From Bacteroides neonati (GTDB lineage: Bacteria; Bacteroidota; Bacteroidia; Bacteroidales; Bacteroidaceae), in NCBI RefSeq assembly GCF_000499785.1, contig NZ_HG726020.1, positions 1,344,316-1,408,315 on the forward strand: a stretch of DNA of 64,000 nucleotides, written 5' to 3'. Numbering within the stretch: the first letter of the stretch is position 1; the number at the start of each line of letters is the position of its first letter. Shown piece after piece: positions 17,701-27,061 of the stretch. The notes under the pieces are model-generated. The model was not told where the DNA came from. It did not search any database and saw only the letters and a list, made by a program, of their open reading frames with translations. The translations under genes and the position numbers were made by a program.

Positions 17701-18051
17701 TACCGCATCGAGCATATGAGCCGAGGGGTGTAGGGTAACCTGATAGCTATTCTTGCCCGGTATCAACTTTACTTCGAGGGCATCGAAACCAACATAGCTA
17801 CAATAGAAACGGGTAATGCCATCGGGAAGGGTGATGGTAAACTTACCATCGATATCGGTGATAACGCCTGTTGCACTAGAGGCGCTTCCGGTTTTCTTTA
17901 TATCATCGGCCAATACATAGACCGTAGCACCGATTAACGGCAGGTTATCCTCGGCCGAGAGAACTACTCCCTGCACAGTGCGACCAGCGGCCACGGCAGA
18001 GAAAAAGGTTCCCATAAGGGCGAGAAAAAGAAGGATGAAATGTTTTTTCAT
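14755..18051 (-). CDS. SusC/RagA family TonB-linked outer membrane transporter
   Basis: A 1098-aa TonB-dependent transporter. A signal peptide (about 1-22) is followed by a carboxypeptidase-regulatory-like beta domain (about 24-110), a TonB box-like stretch (LDAVVVTGYQ), a plug domain (about 120-260, with SIDQALAGQVAGL and the RIRGTASLNGTQDPLWVLDG segment) and a 22-strand-type beta barrel ending in FSLNLSF, with the usual terminal Phe. It lies 27 bp downstream of the protease gene and 24 bp upstream of the SusD gene. No sigma/anti-sigma pair or hybrid sensor is adjacent, so regulation is not evident from context. Confidence 0.97.
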   Translation of the reverse strand: MKKHFILLFLALMGTFFSAVAAGRTVQGVVLSAEDNLPLIGATVYVLADDIKKTGSASSATGVITDIDGKFTITLPDGITRFYCSYVGFDALEVKLIPGKNSYQVTLHPSAHMLDAVVVTGYQTVERRKLTAAVSKLEISDNVLGGVKSIDQALAGQVAGLSVNSISGAPGAPAKIRIRGTASLNGTQDPLWVLDGIPLEGTDIPKMDNLNDVTNMRQSSIAGLNPADIENITVLKDAAATAIYGARAANGVIVITTKSGKAGKPQISFSAKMTYTPTLDISRLNLLTAEEKVGLELDMIQGGYSPENKKGGVNHILVGYKELDTFKKNGWDALSANAQRDINNLKGINTDWNDILFQDAFNQEYNVNLSGGTEKVTYYTSVGYMKENGNVPGVSMDRFNIVGKTSYKVNRMLKLGASLFANRRNNSTYMTDKYGLNNPLMYSRKANPYQLPFDADGNYVYDFDIQNTTDNDLPFNIFEERRNTTNEETINSFSSIFDAELRFNDKLKLISQLGLQLDKTSKQQIADKDSYTMRSDMKSSKYTDKVNGGYKYFLPEGGQQKSYENSNSQITWKAMGEYRDSFKDIHELEVMVGSELRKTWYETLMAATYGFDRKTLTSKPVIFPDETQAKKFPLYSRTYKENAYASFFSTASYSLMNRYTLGGSIRFDGSDLFGVDKKYRFLPLYSVSALWRVSQEPFMKEVRWVDNFVLRTSYGLQGNIDKNTSPFLLGNYSVESILPGGSEDMININGAPNAKLRWEKTHSYNAGFDLAILNQAINLSVDYYYRKGVDLIGSKMLPLETGFVSTAINWASMSNEGIEVAMTTRNITTKNFSWYTNLNFAYNKNTVLKETLSENSMIPGREGRPVGALYALKTAGLDDEGYLRYYNKEGEIVSGKEFFKLVEWGFGESELTTQEHRDLYTYVGSTDAPYTGGLINTFTYKNWELSANLSFNFGGYVRTTPSYNIINHDLGQNSNRDVLDRWTPTNTDTKFPAMITSNDRLDEYMFYDRQDAYSAYRNLDIWIKKVNYMRLQNLRLGYRLPEKVSRMLGMNTASLAVEGRNLFVFGSNYNNFLDPESMGNTYAAPMPKSVTFSLNLSF

Positions 18052-18078
18052 TCGTTAATATGGTTTATTAAGTGATTT

Positions 18079-20718
18079 TTACTTTAGACCCAACGCGGTA
18101 TTGATGCGCAGAATCATATCTTTATAGTGGTACTTTGTAGCCACGTCTGTAGTACCAAGACGGCTTTGTAGCAAGTCCTTCACACGCAACAGCTCGCCAC
18201 GTTTTACCGAAATGGCATCTGATACGCGGCTGATCTGTGAACCGTAGAAGTTCAGTTCTCGACGAGCTCCCATACGGTCGGCCGATGCAGAACGATGAGC
18301 GTGTTCGTCGCAACTACACAAAGGTGTCTGATGGTCGAGCAAGAAATGGCTATCGGCGAGTTTCTTGTTGATCTTCACCCCTTCGGTTTCTGCTGCGGCA
18401 GTAATGAGGGCATCAACAAAATTCTTTTGCAAGGCACGAGTCATCACATCGGGCAAGGCTCCACGTTCGGTAGTAGCGAAAATACGACGGTGCAAACCAT
18501 CCATCAGTTCGACAGCAGTGAATGCTTTCTTACCGTTGACCGACTCGTTTTCGAGCATACGCATCAAACGGTTGTTGCCCAGCAAATCCCAAAGAATATA
18601 CGATTGTGCATTCTTCAATACCTGCGTCGGTGCGTTTTCGATTACGCCTAGCGGAGTGTTGCGCAGCAAATAGGTGTATTCGCCTACCTCAGTATCGAAC
18701 AACCAAGTAGGATAGGTCAATACCTCATCGAGCAAAAACTGCAAAGCAGCTTGCTGGCGTTCGCGCTCTACAAACGTATAGGTTTTGGTTCCATCGCCTA
18801 CAACGGTATTCTCCAGATACATACCGCCAATGTTGGTCAGTACGTGGTAAAGGTAATTGTTCCACTGGTTGATAACGGCATAGTACAGGCGAGAAGCCTC
18901 TTCGTACGTTTGTCCCGGTTCGCCCGTGGTGGTCCATTGAATAATCTGAGGCACAATACGCTTAAGGTTGGCAATGCCCAGTTGCGAAGAGCGGATGGCA
19001 TCATCACCCAAGTCTTCGTTTTGGGCACGGGGATCTACCGCATCGCGTACGTCCTGTGCTTCGCTATATTTATAAAGGCGATCCGTGTGACGGCTAAGCA
19101 AGTCATGCAATGCTTTCTTCTCGTCTTCGGGTGTCTCCTTACCGTACCAACGGTAACCGTACTCAATGGCAAACATATCGTAAGGACCGATGTTGGGCGA
19201 AAGGGCAGTAACCCCATCACCAGGCTGAGCCACATAATTGAAACGGGCGTAATCCATGATCGATGAAGACGTAGAGTTCATCTTATCGGTAAACGTCTTG
19301 GAACGGAGCGAGTCGGTAGGGAAAGCCCATGATCCCATCATGTTATGACGTAGACCCAGCGAATGCCCTACCTCATGGCAAGCGACGAAACGCATGGCAT
19401 CTCCCATCAACTCATCGGGCAATTCCGTTTTACGGGCATCGGGACGCACCGTACCAGTTTGTACGGTAATCCATTCCTGAAGCATCGACAACACATTGTG
19501 CCACCACATAATGTCGGCTTCCAGTATCTCGCCCGAACGGGGATCGAGGATAGATGGGCCCATAGCATTGGCTTTGGCGGATGCTGCATAGGTTAGAACG
19601 GAGTAATTCACATCGTCCATATCAATGCTCATGCTGTCGGTTATTTCGCGTGCCTGAATGGCATTTTTAAAGCCTGCACGTTCGAAAGCTACCTGCCAAT
19701 CTTCGATACCTTGTTTGATGTATTTACGCCAACGATAAGGTGTAGAGTTCTCAATATAGAACACAATGGGTTTCTGCGGTTCGACCAGTTCGCCACGCAA
19801 ATAGGCTTCGCGATCTTCGGGTTTGGGTTCTAAACGCCAGCGGGTGATGAAGTCTTGCTTCTTCACGCGTTGCTGTCCGTCGCTAAAGCTAAGCAACGGA
19901 TTGGTGAAATAACCCACACGAGGATTATCCAGTCGGCCGGCCATAGGATGCTCAGGCAACAACAACAGAGAAGAGCTTACCTCTACGGTAACGTATACAC
20001 TGGTTGTGCCCTCAGTTACTTTCGTAGTGAGTTCCGAGGTGGCTACCACGTTGTTTTCGAATGTCTTAATGGAGAGAATGCGAGACAAGTTTTTAATAGA
20101 CGACGTGCCCAGATTGATATTGGTAAAGACGTTGTTGATACTCGTTTCCGTACCATCGTAAATGTCGGTTACCTTAACGACCATTGCAGTCGAATCATTG
20201 TTCCATGCTTCGATCTTGAATCCGGCAATAAGCGGCGAGATAAAGTTATCTTTCACCGACCGGCTAATAGCGTCATTGGCAGGTGACAAAGGCAACGGAC
20301 GGCTCTGACGAATAAGCAACTTACCCGTAGCACGATCCAGTTCAAAGCGCACCATCTGGTTTTCGTAGTTGGTACCACGATTCACACCGGCCTCATTCAA
20401 CTCGGAAGGAACACGTTGCAGTTTGTTTACGACCAACATATCACGCCCAAGCAGACGAGCAGGAACCTCGAAGTAATAGTCATTCTTCTTCTGGTATATA
20501 TTAAACATACCTTTTCGAAGAATGGCATCGCCTCCAGTCAATTTCTCATAGTCGGTCTTGGATGGAATACTGTCTTTTGAATCACTCTTTTTTTTCTTCT
20601 TACCGAACAAGCCCGCTGTGTGGGGTGTTGATTGTCCGGCATACAAATACACATTTGGTCCGCACATCATCGTGCCGGTAACCACTGTGGTAAGCAGGAT
20701 TGTTTTAAATCTCATCAA
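18079..20718 (-). CDS. zinc-dependent metzincin-type protease (DUF5117/DUF5118 family)
   Basis: An 879-aa exported metalloprotease. After a signal peptide (about 1-28) comes a Lys/Ser-rich stretch (39-50), then the conserved N-terminal domains seen in Bacteroidetes proteins annotated DUF5118/DUF5117, then a metzincin catalytic domain. HEVGHSLGLRH at 448-458 supplies the three zinc His and Glu449. The Met-turn candidate is SIMDYARFN, about 40 residues later. It is the first gene of a unit with SusC and SusD, suggesting that extracellular or periplasmic proteolysis is coupled to uptake of the products. The substrate is not known. Confidence 0.9.
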   Translation of the reverse strand: MMRFKTILLTTVVTGTMMCGPNVYLYAGQSTPHTAGLFGKKKKKSDSKDSIPSKTDYEKLTGGDAILRKGMFNIYQKKNDYYFEVPARLLGRDMLVVNKLQRVPSELNEAGVNRGTNYENQMVRFELDRATGKLLIRQSRPLPLSPANDAISRSVKDNFISPLIAGFKIEAWNNDSTAMVVKVTDIYDGTETSINNVFTNINLGTSSIKNLSRILSIKTFENNVVATSELTTKVTEGTTSVYVTVEVSSSLLLLPEHPMAGRLDNPRVGYFTNPLLSFSDGQQRVKKQDFITRWRLEPKPEDREAYLRGELVEPQKPIVFYIENSTPYRWRKYIKQGIEDWQVAFERAGFKNAIQAREITDSMSIDMDDVNYSVLTYAASAKANAMGPSILDPRSGEILEADIMWWHNVLSMLQEWITVQTGTVRPDARKTELPDELMGDAMRFVACHEVGHSLGLRHNMMGSWAFPTDSLRSKTFTDKMNSTSSSIMDYARFNYVAQPGDGVTALSPNIGPYDMFAIEYGYRWYGKETPEDEKKALHDLLSRHTDRLYKYSEAQDVRDAVDPRAQNEDLGDDAIRSSQLGIANLKRIVPQIIQWTTTGEPGQTYEEASRLYYAVINQWNNYLYHVLTNIGGMYLENTVVGDGTKTYTFVERERQQAALQFLLDEVLTYPTWLFDTEVGEYTYLLRNTPLGVIENAPTQVLKNAQSYILWDLLGNNRLMRMLENESVNGKKAFTAVELMDGLHRRIFATTERGALPDVMTRALQKNFVDALITAAAETEGVKINKKLADSHFLLDHQTPLCSCDEHAHRSASADRMGARRELNFYGSQISRVSDAISVKRGELLRVKDLLQSRLGTTDVATKYHYKDMILRINTALGLK

Positions 20719-20773
20719 ATTGTTATCTTTTTACTCTAATACCTAAATTCTACACTATTGAACAAAATGTTCG

Positions 20774-20807
20774 CAAAGATAGTAAAACTATCGATATAAG
20801 TGGCAAA
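20774..20807 (-). promoter_or_regulatory. putative promoter of the protease-SusC-SusD unit
   Basis: On the minus strand TTTG (20807-20804), a 22-bp spacer and TATCTTTG (20781-20774) lie about 56 bp before the protease ATG. The spacer is slightly longer than the usual 19-21. Confidence 0.6.
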
Positions 20808-20864
20808 TCGTTCGTCATTTTGACGTTTTTTCGATTTTATAGCGAGGTATTTGTGATAAATCGC

Positions 20865-20872
20865 TATCTTTG
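20865..20872 (+). promoter_or_regulatory. putative addA promoter -7 box
   Basis: TATCTTTG, an exact TAnnTTTG match, 35 bp upstream of the addA ATG. A TTTG occurs at 20850-20853, which is too close to be the usual -33 element. Confidence 0.55.
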
Positions 20873-20907
20873 CATTAAAACAATTCTATATAAAACAGAC
20901 TCCATAT

Positions 20908-23900
20908 ATGAGTGAACTTTTAGTTTATAAAGCCTCTGCCGGATCAGGTAAAACCTTTACATTGGCCGTAGAATATATCAAGTTATTGATCCTAAACCCA
21001 CGTGCTTATCAACAAATACTGGCAGTAACCTTTACGAATAAAGCCACTGCCGAGATGAAAGAACGCATCCTTAGCCAGCTCTATGGAATACGAGTGGCAG
21101 ACAAAGATTCGGAGGCTTATCTGGCACGCATCATGGACGAAACGGGAAAGAGTGCAGACGAGGTACGCCAAGCTGCCGGACTGGCCTTAAGCTATATGCT
21201 CCACGACTATAGCCGCTTTCGCGTAGAGACGATCGACTCGTTTTTTCAATCGGTCATGCGCAATCTTGCACGCGAACTCGAACTTAGCCCCAACCTCAAC
21301 ATCGAACTAAACAACACCGAGGTGTTGAGCGATGCGGTTGACAGTATGATCGAGAAACTTGGTCCGACCTCGCCCGTACTGGCTTGGTTGCTCGATTATA
21401 TTGACGAACGCATAGCCGACGACAAACGTTGGAACGTATCGGACGAAGTAAAGAGTTTTGGACGAAACATATTCGATGAAGGGTATATAGAACAAGGAAA
21501 CGAACTGCGGGAGCGTTTGCGCGACCCCAACACCATACGTAATTACCGCAAGGAACTGCGCGAACTCGAAGCGGCGGCTTTGGAGCAGATGCAAGGATTT
21601 AATGAGCAACTGGAAAGTATCCTGGCCAGCCAGCAACTGCAACCCGGTGATTTAAAGAATGGAAGCAGAGGCATTGCCAGCTATTTCAAAAAACTACAAA
21701 ACGGACAGTTGAGCGATGATATTGTCAATGTAACCGTCGAGAAATGCCTCGAAGACGAAAGCAACTGGGCTGCCAAAAGCTCCAAACGCTATACTGACAT
21801 TTTGTTGCTAGCCTCGTCGATCCTTATGCCTCTGCTACAAGATGCCGAAGAGTTGCGTCCGCGCAACAATAAGATCGTAAACAGTTGCCGACTCTCCTTG
21901 CAACACCTCAACAAGGTGCAACTATTGGCCAATATAGACGAAGAGGTACGCCAACTTAACAAAGAGAACAACCGCTTCCTGCTATCGGATACCAACGCGT
22001 TGCTGCACCAGTTGGTCAAGGATGGCGACTCCTCTTTCGTGTTCGAAAAGATCGGTGCCAATATTCACAACGTGATGATCGATGAGTTTCAAGACACCAG
22101 CCGCATGCAATGGGGAAACTTCAAGCTATTGCTGCTCGAAGGATTATCGCAAGGAGCCGACAGCCTGATTGTAGGCGATGTAAAACAGTCGATCTATCGA
22201 TGGCGAAATGGCGACTGGGGTATCCTGAATGGGCTGAACGACCGGATAGAACATTTCCCCATCCGGGTGGAGACCCTCAAAACCAACCGACGAAGCGAAA
22301 CGAACGTGATTCACTTCAACAACCAAGTATTTACGGAAGCGGTTCAGTACCTGAACGAGCTTTACCGCCAACAATTAGACACCGATTGCGAAGCACTGCA
22401 AAGGGCGTATGCCGATGTAGAGCAGGAGTCGCCCAAATCGGAAAGCAAAGGGTGTGTCAAAGTCTCTTTCCTCGAACCCGACGAAGAGCATGATTACACA
22501 GAGCAAACCTTGATCGCTTTGGGCAACGAGGTAGAACAACTACTCGAAGCGGGAGTGAAACTGAACGACATCGCCATATTGGTGCGTAAGAATAAGACTA
22601 TTCCGCGTATTGCAGACTATTTCGATAAGGAGCTTCACTTCAAAATCGTGTCCGACGAAGCGTTCAGGCTGGATGCATCTTTGGCCATCTGCATGATGAT
22701 GGATGGGTTGCGCTATTTGTCGAACCCCGAAAACCGGATTGCTAAAGCACAACTCATGCTCAACTACGAGCTAAAGATAAAAAGAACGCCTACAGATACC
22801 ACTCCATCCGATATAGATACCATACTGACAGGAGCTACAGAGCATTATTTACCTGTCGCATTCACCGAGCAACTAAGCACTTTGCGCCTGATGCCGCTTT
22901 ATGAACTACTCGAAGAGTTATTTACCCTTTTCGAGATGAACAGCATAGCCGATCAGGATGCGTATCTCTTTGCTTTCTTCGATGCAGTAACTGATTACCT
23001 GCAAAGCAATTCGTCGGATCTGGATAGCTTCATCCGCTTCTGGGACGAAACACTCTGCCGTAAAACCATTCCCAGCGGCGAACTGGAAGGTATCCGCATC
23101 TTCTCCATTCACAAATCGAAAGGGTTGGAGTTTCACACCGTCCTCCTACCCTTCTGCGACTGGAAGATGGAGAATGAAACGAATAATCAATTGGTGTGGT
23201 GCGTACCCACTCAGGCACCGTTTAATGAATTGGACATCGTTCCGGTAAACTATTCGGCACAGATGAACCAATCGGTGTATCACGATGACTACTTGCACGA
23301 ACGCCTGCAACTGTGGGTCGATAACCTCAACCTGCTTTATGTAGCCTTTACACGAGCGGGTAAAAACCTGATTGTGTGGACGAAGAAGAATCAGAAAGGA
23401 ACCATGTCCGAGCTTTTATCCAATGCCCTGTCGGCCATTGCCAGCAATGAACACCGCGAATATGACGAGGAGAAAACCTATGAACAAGGCACCATTTGCC
23501 CTTCCGAACCGGAGAAGGAAAACACCTCGACCAATAAGCTAACGCAGAAACAGCGGAAGCTACCGATCAGCATGGAGTCGATGCGCCACGATATTGAGTT
23601 CAGGCAGTCGAACCGATCGGCGGATTTCATTCAAGGAATTGACGAGGAGGAGTCTGACGACCGATTCATCAACGAGGGACGCTTGCTGCATACGCTCTTC
23701 TCGGTGATTGAAACCGAAGCGGATATCGATCCGGCCATTGACCGATTGGTGTTCGAGGGTATCATCGGTAATCAGGAAAAGGCCGATAAGATACGCAGTC
23801 TGACATACAAAGCCTTTGCACTGCCACAGGTGAAGCATTGGTATTCGGGCGAATGGCAGTTATTCAACGAATGTGCCATCATTTACCGCGAAAACGGACT

Positions 23901-24096
23901 CTTGCAAACCCGTCGCCCCGACCGGGTAATGATGAAAGACGATGAGGTCATAGTGGTCGACTTTAAGTTTGGAAAGCCAAACAAGAAGTACAACAAACAG
24001 GTGCAGGGATATATTGAACTGCTTCGACAAATGGGATATAAAAACATCACAGGACACTTGTGGTATGTGAAAGACGAAACAATAGAACAGGTATGA
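20908..24096 (+). CDS. addA: AddA-like UvrD/Rep helicase-nuclease
   Basis: A 1062-aa superfamily 1A helicase with a C-terminal nuclease. It is the AddA-type subunit that processes double-strand breaks for recombination. Walker A is ASAGSGKT (9-16), Walker B DEFQD (392-396), and a late helicase motif reads YVAFTRAGKNL. The C-terminal PD-(D/E)XK nuclease shows VVDFK with Asp1018 and Lys1020, followed by QVQGYIELLR. Its stop overlaps the downstream addB start (ATGA), so the two subunits are translationally coupled. Divergent from the protease unit; expected to be constitutive. Confidence 0.93.
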   Translation: MSELLVYKASAGSGKTFTLAVEYIKLLILNPRAYQQILAVTFTNKATAEMKERILSQLYGIRVADKDSEAYLARIMDETGKSADEVRQAAGLALSYMLHDYSRFRVETIDSFFQSVMRNLARELELSPNLNIELNNTEVLSDAVDSMIEKLGPTSPVLAWLLDYIDERIADDKRWNVSDEVKSFGRNIFDEGYIEQGNELRERLRDPNTIRNYRKELRELEAAALEQMQGFNEQLESILASQQLQPGDLKNGSRGIASYFKKLQNGQLSDDIVNVTVEKCLEDESNWAAKSSKRYTDILLLASSILMPLLQDAEELRPRNNKIVNSCRLSLQHLNKVQLLANIDEEVRQLNKENNRFLLSDTNALLHQLVKDGDSSFVFEKIGANIHNVMIDEFQDTSRMQWGNFKLLLLEGLSQGADSLIVGDVKQSIYRWRNGDWGILNGLNDRIEHFPIRVETLKTNRRSETNVIHFNNQVFTEAVQYLNELYRQQLDTDCEALQRAYADVEQESPKSESKGCVKVSFLEPDEEHDYTEQTLIALGNEVEQLLEAGVKLNDIAILVRKNKTIPRIADYFDKELHFKIVSDEAFRLDASLAICMMMDGLRYLSNPENRIAKAQLMLNYELKIKRTPTDTTPSDIDTILTGATEHYLPVAFTEQLSTLRLMPLYELLEELFTLFEMNSIADQDAYLFAFFDAVTDYLQSNSSDLDSFIRFWDETLCRKTIPSGELEGIRIFSIHKSKGLEFHTVLLPFCDWKMENETNNQLVWCVPTQAPFNELDIVPVNYSAQMNQSVYHDDYLHERLQLWVDNLNLLYVAFTRAGKNLIVWTKKNQKGTMSELLSNALSAIASNEHREYDEEKTYEQGTICPSEPEKENTSTNKLTQKQRKLPISMESMRHDIEFRQSNRSADFIQGIDEEESDDRFINEGRLLHTLFSVIETEADIDPAIDRLVFEGIIGNQEKADKIRSLTYKAFALPQVKHWYSGEWQLFNECAIIYRENGLLQTRRPDRVMMKDDEVIVVDFKFGKPNKKYNKQVQGYIELLRQMGYKNITGHLWYVKDETIEQV

Positions 24097-26954
24097 AAAC
24101 ATTTCTCCAACTGGTCGCCCACGACCTTTACAATAAGATAGGCAACGATTTATCACGTATAGCCATTGTGTTTCCCAACAAACGAGCGAGCCTGTTCTTT
24201 AACGAACACCTGGCAGGCGAGTCGGAACACCCTTTATGGTCGCCGGCATACGTCAGCATCAGTGATCTGTTTCAACAGTTATCGCAACAGAAATTAGGCG
24301 ACCCTATCCGTCTGGTATGCGAACTATACACGGTATTTCGTGCAGAAACCGGGAGTGAAGAGTCGCTGGATGATTTCTACTTCTGGGGCGAATTGCTTAT
24401 CAGCGATTTTGATGATGCCGATAAAAACCTGGTAGAGGCAGACAGACTGTTCAGCAACCTGCAAGAGCTAAAAAGCATCATGGAGGGATTCGACTTTCTC
24501 GATGAAGAACAAGAGGCTGCCATCCGTCAGTTCTTTCAGAATTTCTCTATCGAACGCCGTACGGAACTGAAAGAAAAATTCATCTCACTTTGGGATAAAC
24601 TGGGCGATATCTATCACCGCTATCGCGAGAACCTCGCCGCTCGGGGTATTGCCTACGAAGGAATGCTGTATCGCAACGTAATTGAGCAGCTCGACACCGA
24701 CACCTTGAAGTATGATAAATATGTCTTTGTCGGCTTCAATGTGTTGAATAAGGTAGAAACAGCTTTCTTTACACAACTGCGCGATGCGGGCAAAGCGATG
24801 TTTTACTGGGATTACGATGTGTTCTATACACACCGCAAGGAGTTTAGGCACGAGGCAGGCGAGTTCATCAACCGCAACCTGTTGTTATTTCCCAACGAGC
24901 TGCCCGGTAGTTATTTCGACAGCCTGCGTCACCCCAAGCAGGTACGGTTCATCTCTTCGCCAACCGAAAATGCACAGGCGCGTTACTTGCCGCAGTGGGT
25001 GCGCGAGCACCTCACGGACAATGAGAAGGAGAACGCTATCGTGCTTTGCAACGAAGCATTACTACTCCCCGTACTGCACTCCATTCCTTCCGAAGTGCAG
25101 AATGTCAATATCACAATGGGATTTCCACTGGCACAAACTCCAGTGTATAGCTTTGTCAATGCCGTACTGGAACTGCAAACCAATGGCTATCGCTCCGATA
25201 CCGGACGGTATACGTACCAGGCGGTGCAGGCCGTTTTGAAGCATCCCTATACCCGCCAAATCTCTACTCAGGCAGAGGTATTGGAACGGGAACTGACCCT
25301 GACCAATCGCTTCTATCCGCTTCCGAGCGAACTGAAGAAGGATGATTTCCTAACGCTACTCTTCACTCCGCACAATGGTAACCGCCAACTATGTGCTTAC
25401 CTCATCGACCTATTGAAAGAGGTATCGGTTCTGTACAGACAAAAAGAGGAGCACGACGACATATTCAATCAGCTTTACCGCGAGTCGCTCTTCAAGAGCT
25501 ATACGATGGTAAACCGGTTGCTGAGCTTGATCGAAAGCGGAGAGTTGGAAATACGTATCGACACGCTCAAACGATTGCTGAATAAGATATTGACCGTAGC
25601 CAATATTCCGTTTCATGGTGAACCGGCTATCGGCATGCAAGTAATGGGAGTACTTGAAACACGTAACCTCGATTTCAAGAACCTGATTCTGCTATCGCTC
25701 AACGAAGGGCAACTGCCCAAGGGAAGCGGCGACTCGTCGTTCATCCCTTACAACCTGCGCAAAGCATTCGGTATGACTACCATCGAGCACAAAAACGCGG
25801 TGTATGCCTACTACTTCTATCGGTTGATTCAACGGGCAGAGAGTATTACACTGATGTATAATACCTCGTCCGACGGACTGAACCGCGGTGAATGGTCACG
25901 CTTTATGCTACAATTCTTATTGGAATGGGAGCATGACATCAGCCGTGAGTACCTCGAAGCAGGGCAGTCACCACAAAGCACTACCGAAATCCGTATCGAG
26001 AAGACACCAACAATTCTCGACCGTCTGCGTCGCTCATACGATATCACGTTGAACCCCGAAGCAGTGCTTTCTCCTTCGGCACTCAATGCGTATCTCGACT
26101 GCCGTTTACGGTTCTATTTCCGGTATGTAGCACGACTGAAAACGCCTGATGAGGTGAGTGCCGATATTGATTCGGCACTGTTTGGAACGATCTTTCACAA
26201 AGCAGCCGAATTGGCTTATACCGAGCTGACCGCCTATAATGAAGAGATAAGAAAAGAAGACCTCGAACGCTTATTGCGCAACGATGTGCAACTGCAAAGC
26301 TATGTAGACACTGCTTTTAAGAAAGAATTTTTTCATGTACCCCCACACGAGAAACCGGAATACAACGGGTTGCAACTCATCAATTCGAAGGTCATTACAT
26401 CGTACCTGCGACAGCTGCTCCGCAATGATTTGCAGTATGCGCCATTCCGGATGATAGGTATGGAAGAACACGTTGAGGAGGAGATTTCGATCTCCACCCC
26501 GGAAGGTGATCTGCGCCTGAAGATAGGAGGTACTATCGACCGATTGGACAGCAAAAACGATACCCTGCGCATCGTAGACTATAAAACAGGAGGAAGTCCC
26601 AAAACTCCGGCCAACGTGGAGCAACTCTTCACTCCCGCCGAGGGACGACCTAATTACATCTTCCAGACGTTTCTGTATGCGGCCATCATGAGTAGCCAAC
26701 AATCGCTAAAGGTAGCTCCTGCCCTACTCTATATTCATCGTGCCGCTTCCGAGAGCTACTCACCCGTAGTAGAGATGGGCGAACCGCGTCAGCCGAAACT
26801 ACCGGTCGATAACTTTACCATACTGGAAACTGAGTTTAGAAACAGACTACACACACTACTGGAAGAAATATACAATCCGGAAGAACCTTTCACACAAACG
26901 GAGAATACGAAAGCGTGCGAGTATTGCGATTTCAAGGCACTGTGCCGGAAGTAG
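24093..26954 (+). CDS. addB: AddB-like PD-(D/E)XK nuclease subunit with Fe-S cysteines
   Basis: A 953-aa partner of the AddA-like helicase. The N-terminal part resembles an inactivated helicase (FPNKRASLFFNEHL, without a Walker A lysine signature). The C-terminal nuclease shows VDYKTG with Asp829 and Lys831. One cysteine at 670 (LDCRLRFYF) and three near the end (Cys942, Cys945, Cys951, as CEYCDFKALC) match the arrangement that binds a 4Fe-4S cluster in AddB. The frame is open back to 24060, but the ATG at 24093, overlapping the addA stop by 4 bp, gives the proper N-terminus. A bidirectional terminator follows. Confidence 0.9.
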   Translation: MKTFLQLVAHDLYNKIGNDLSRIAIVFPNKRASLFFNEHLAGESEHPLWSPAYVSISDLFQQLSQQKLGDPIRLVCELYTVFRAETGSEESLDDFYFWGELLISDFDDADKNLVEADRLFSNLQELKSIMEGFDFLDEEQEAAIRQFFQNFSIERRTELKEKFISLWDKLGDIYHRYRENLAARGIAYEGMLYRNVIEQLDTDTLKYDKYVFVGFNVLNKVETAFFTQLRDAGKAMFYWDYDVFYTHRKEFRHEAGEFINRNLLLFPNELPGSYFDSLRHPKQVRFISSPTENAQARYLPQWVREHLTDNEKENAIVLCNEALLLPVLHSIPSEVQNVNITMGFPLAQTPVYSFVNAVLELQTNGYRSDTGRYTYQAVQAVLKHPYTRQISTQAEVLERELTLTNRFYPLPSELKKDDFLTLLFTPHNGNRQLCAYLIDLLKEVSVLYRQKEEHDDIFNQLYRESLFKSYTMVNRLLSLIESGELEIRIDTLKRLLNKILTVANIPFHGEPAIGMQVMGVLETRNLDFKNLILLSLNEGQLPKGSGDSSFIPYNLRKAFGMTTIEHKNAVYAYYFYRLIQRAESITLMYNTSSDGLNRGEWSRFMLQFLLEWEHDISREYLEAGQSPQSTTEIRIEKTPTILDRLRRSYDITLNPEAVLSPSALNAYLDCRLRFYFRYVARLKTPDEVSADIDSALFGTIFHKAAELAYTELTAYNEEIRKEDLERLLRNDVQLQSYVDTAFKKEFFHVPPHEKPEYNGLQLINSKVITSYLRQLLRNDLQYAPFRMIGMEEHVEEEISISTPEGDLRLKIGGTIDRLDSKNDTLRIVDYKTGGSPKTPANVEQLFTPAEGRPNYIFQTFLYAAIMSSQQSLKVAPALLYIHRAASESYSPVVEMGEPRQPKLPVDNFTILETEFRNRLHTLLEEIYNPEEPFTQTENTKACEYCDFKALCRK

Positions 26955-26979
26955 CGGTACGCATCTTCGACCAAGAAAC

Positions 26980-27021
26980 AAAAAGCCCTTGTTCATAAAG
27001 AAGAATGAACAAGGGCTTTTT
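26980..27021. terminator. bidirectional Rho-independent terminator
   Basis: 17-bp perfect inverted arms (26980-26996 and 27005-27021) with an 8-nt loop. Five A precede and five T end the stem on each strand. It separates the convergent addB and kinase genes. Confidence 0.92.
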
Positions 27022-27061
27022 GTCTATTAAGTAGAAAGTACCTCTTCTCGGCTGGAGGTAT

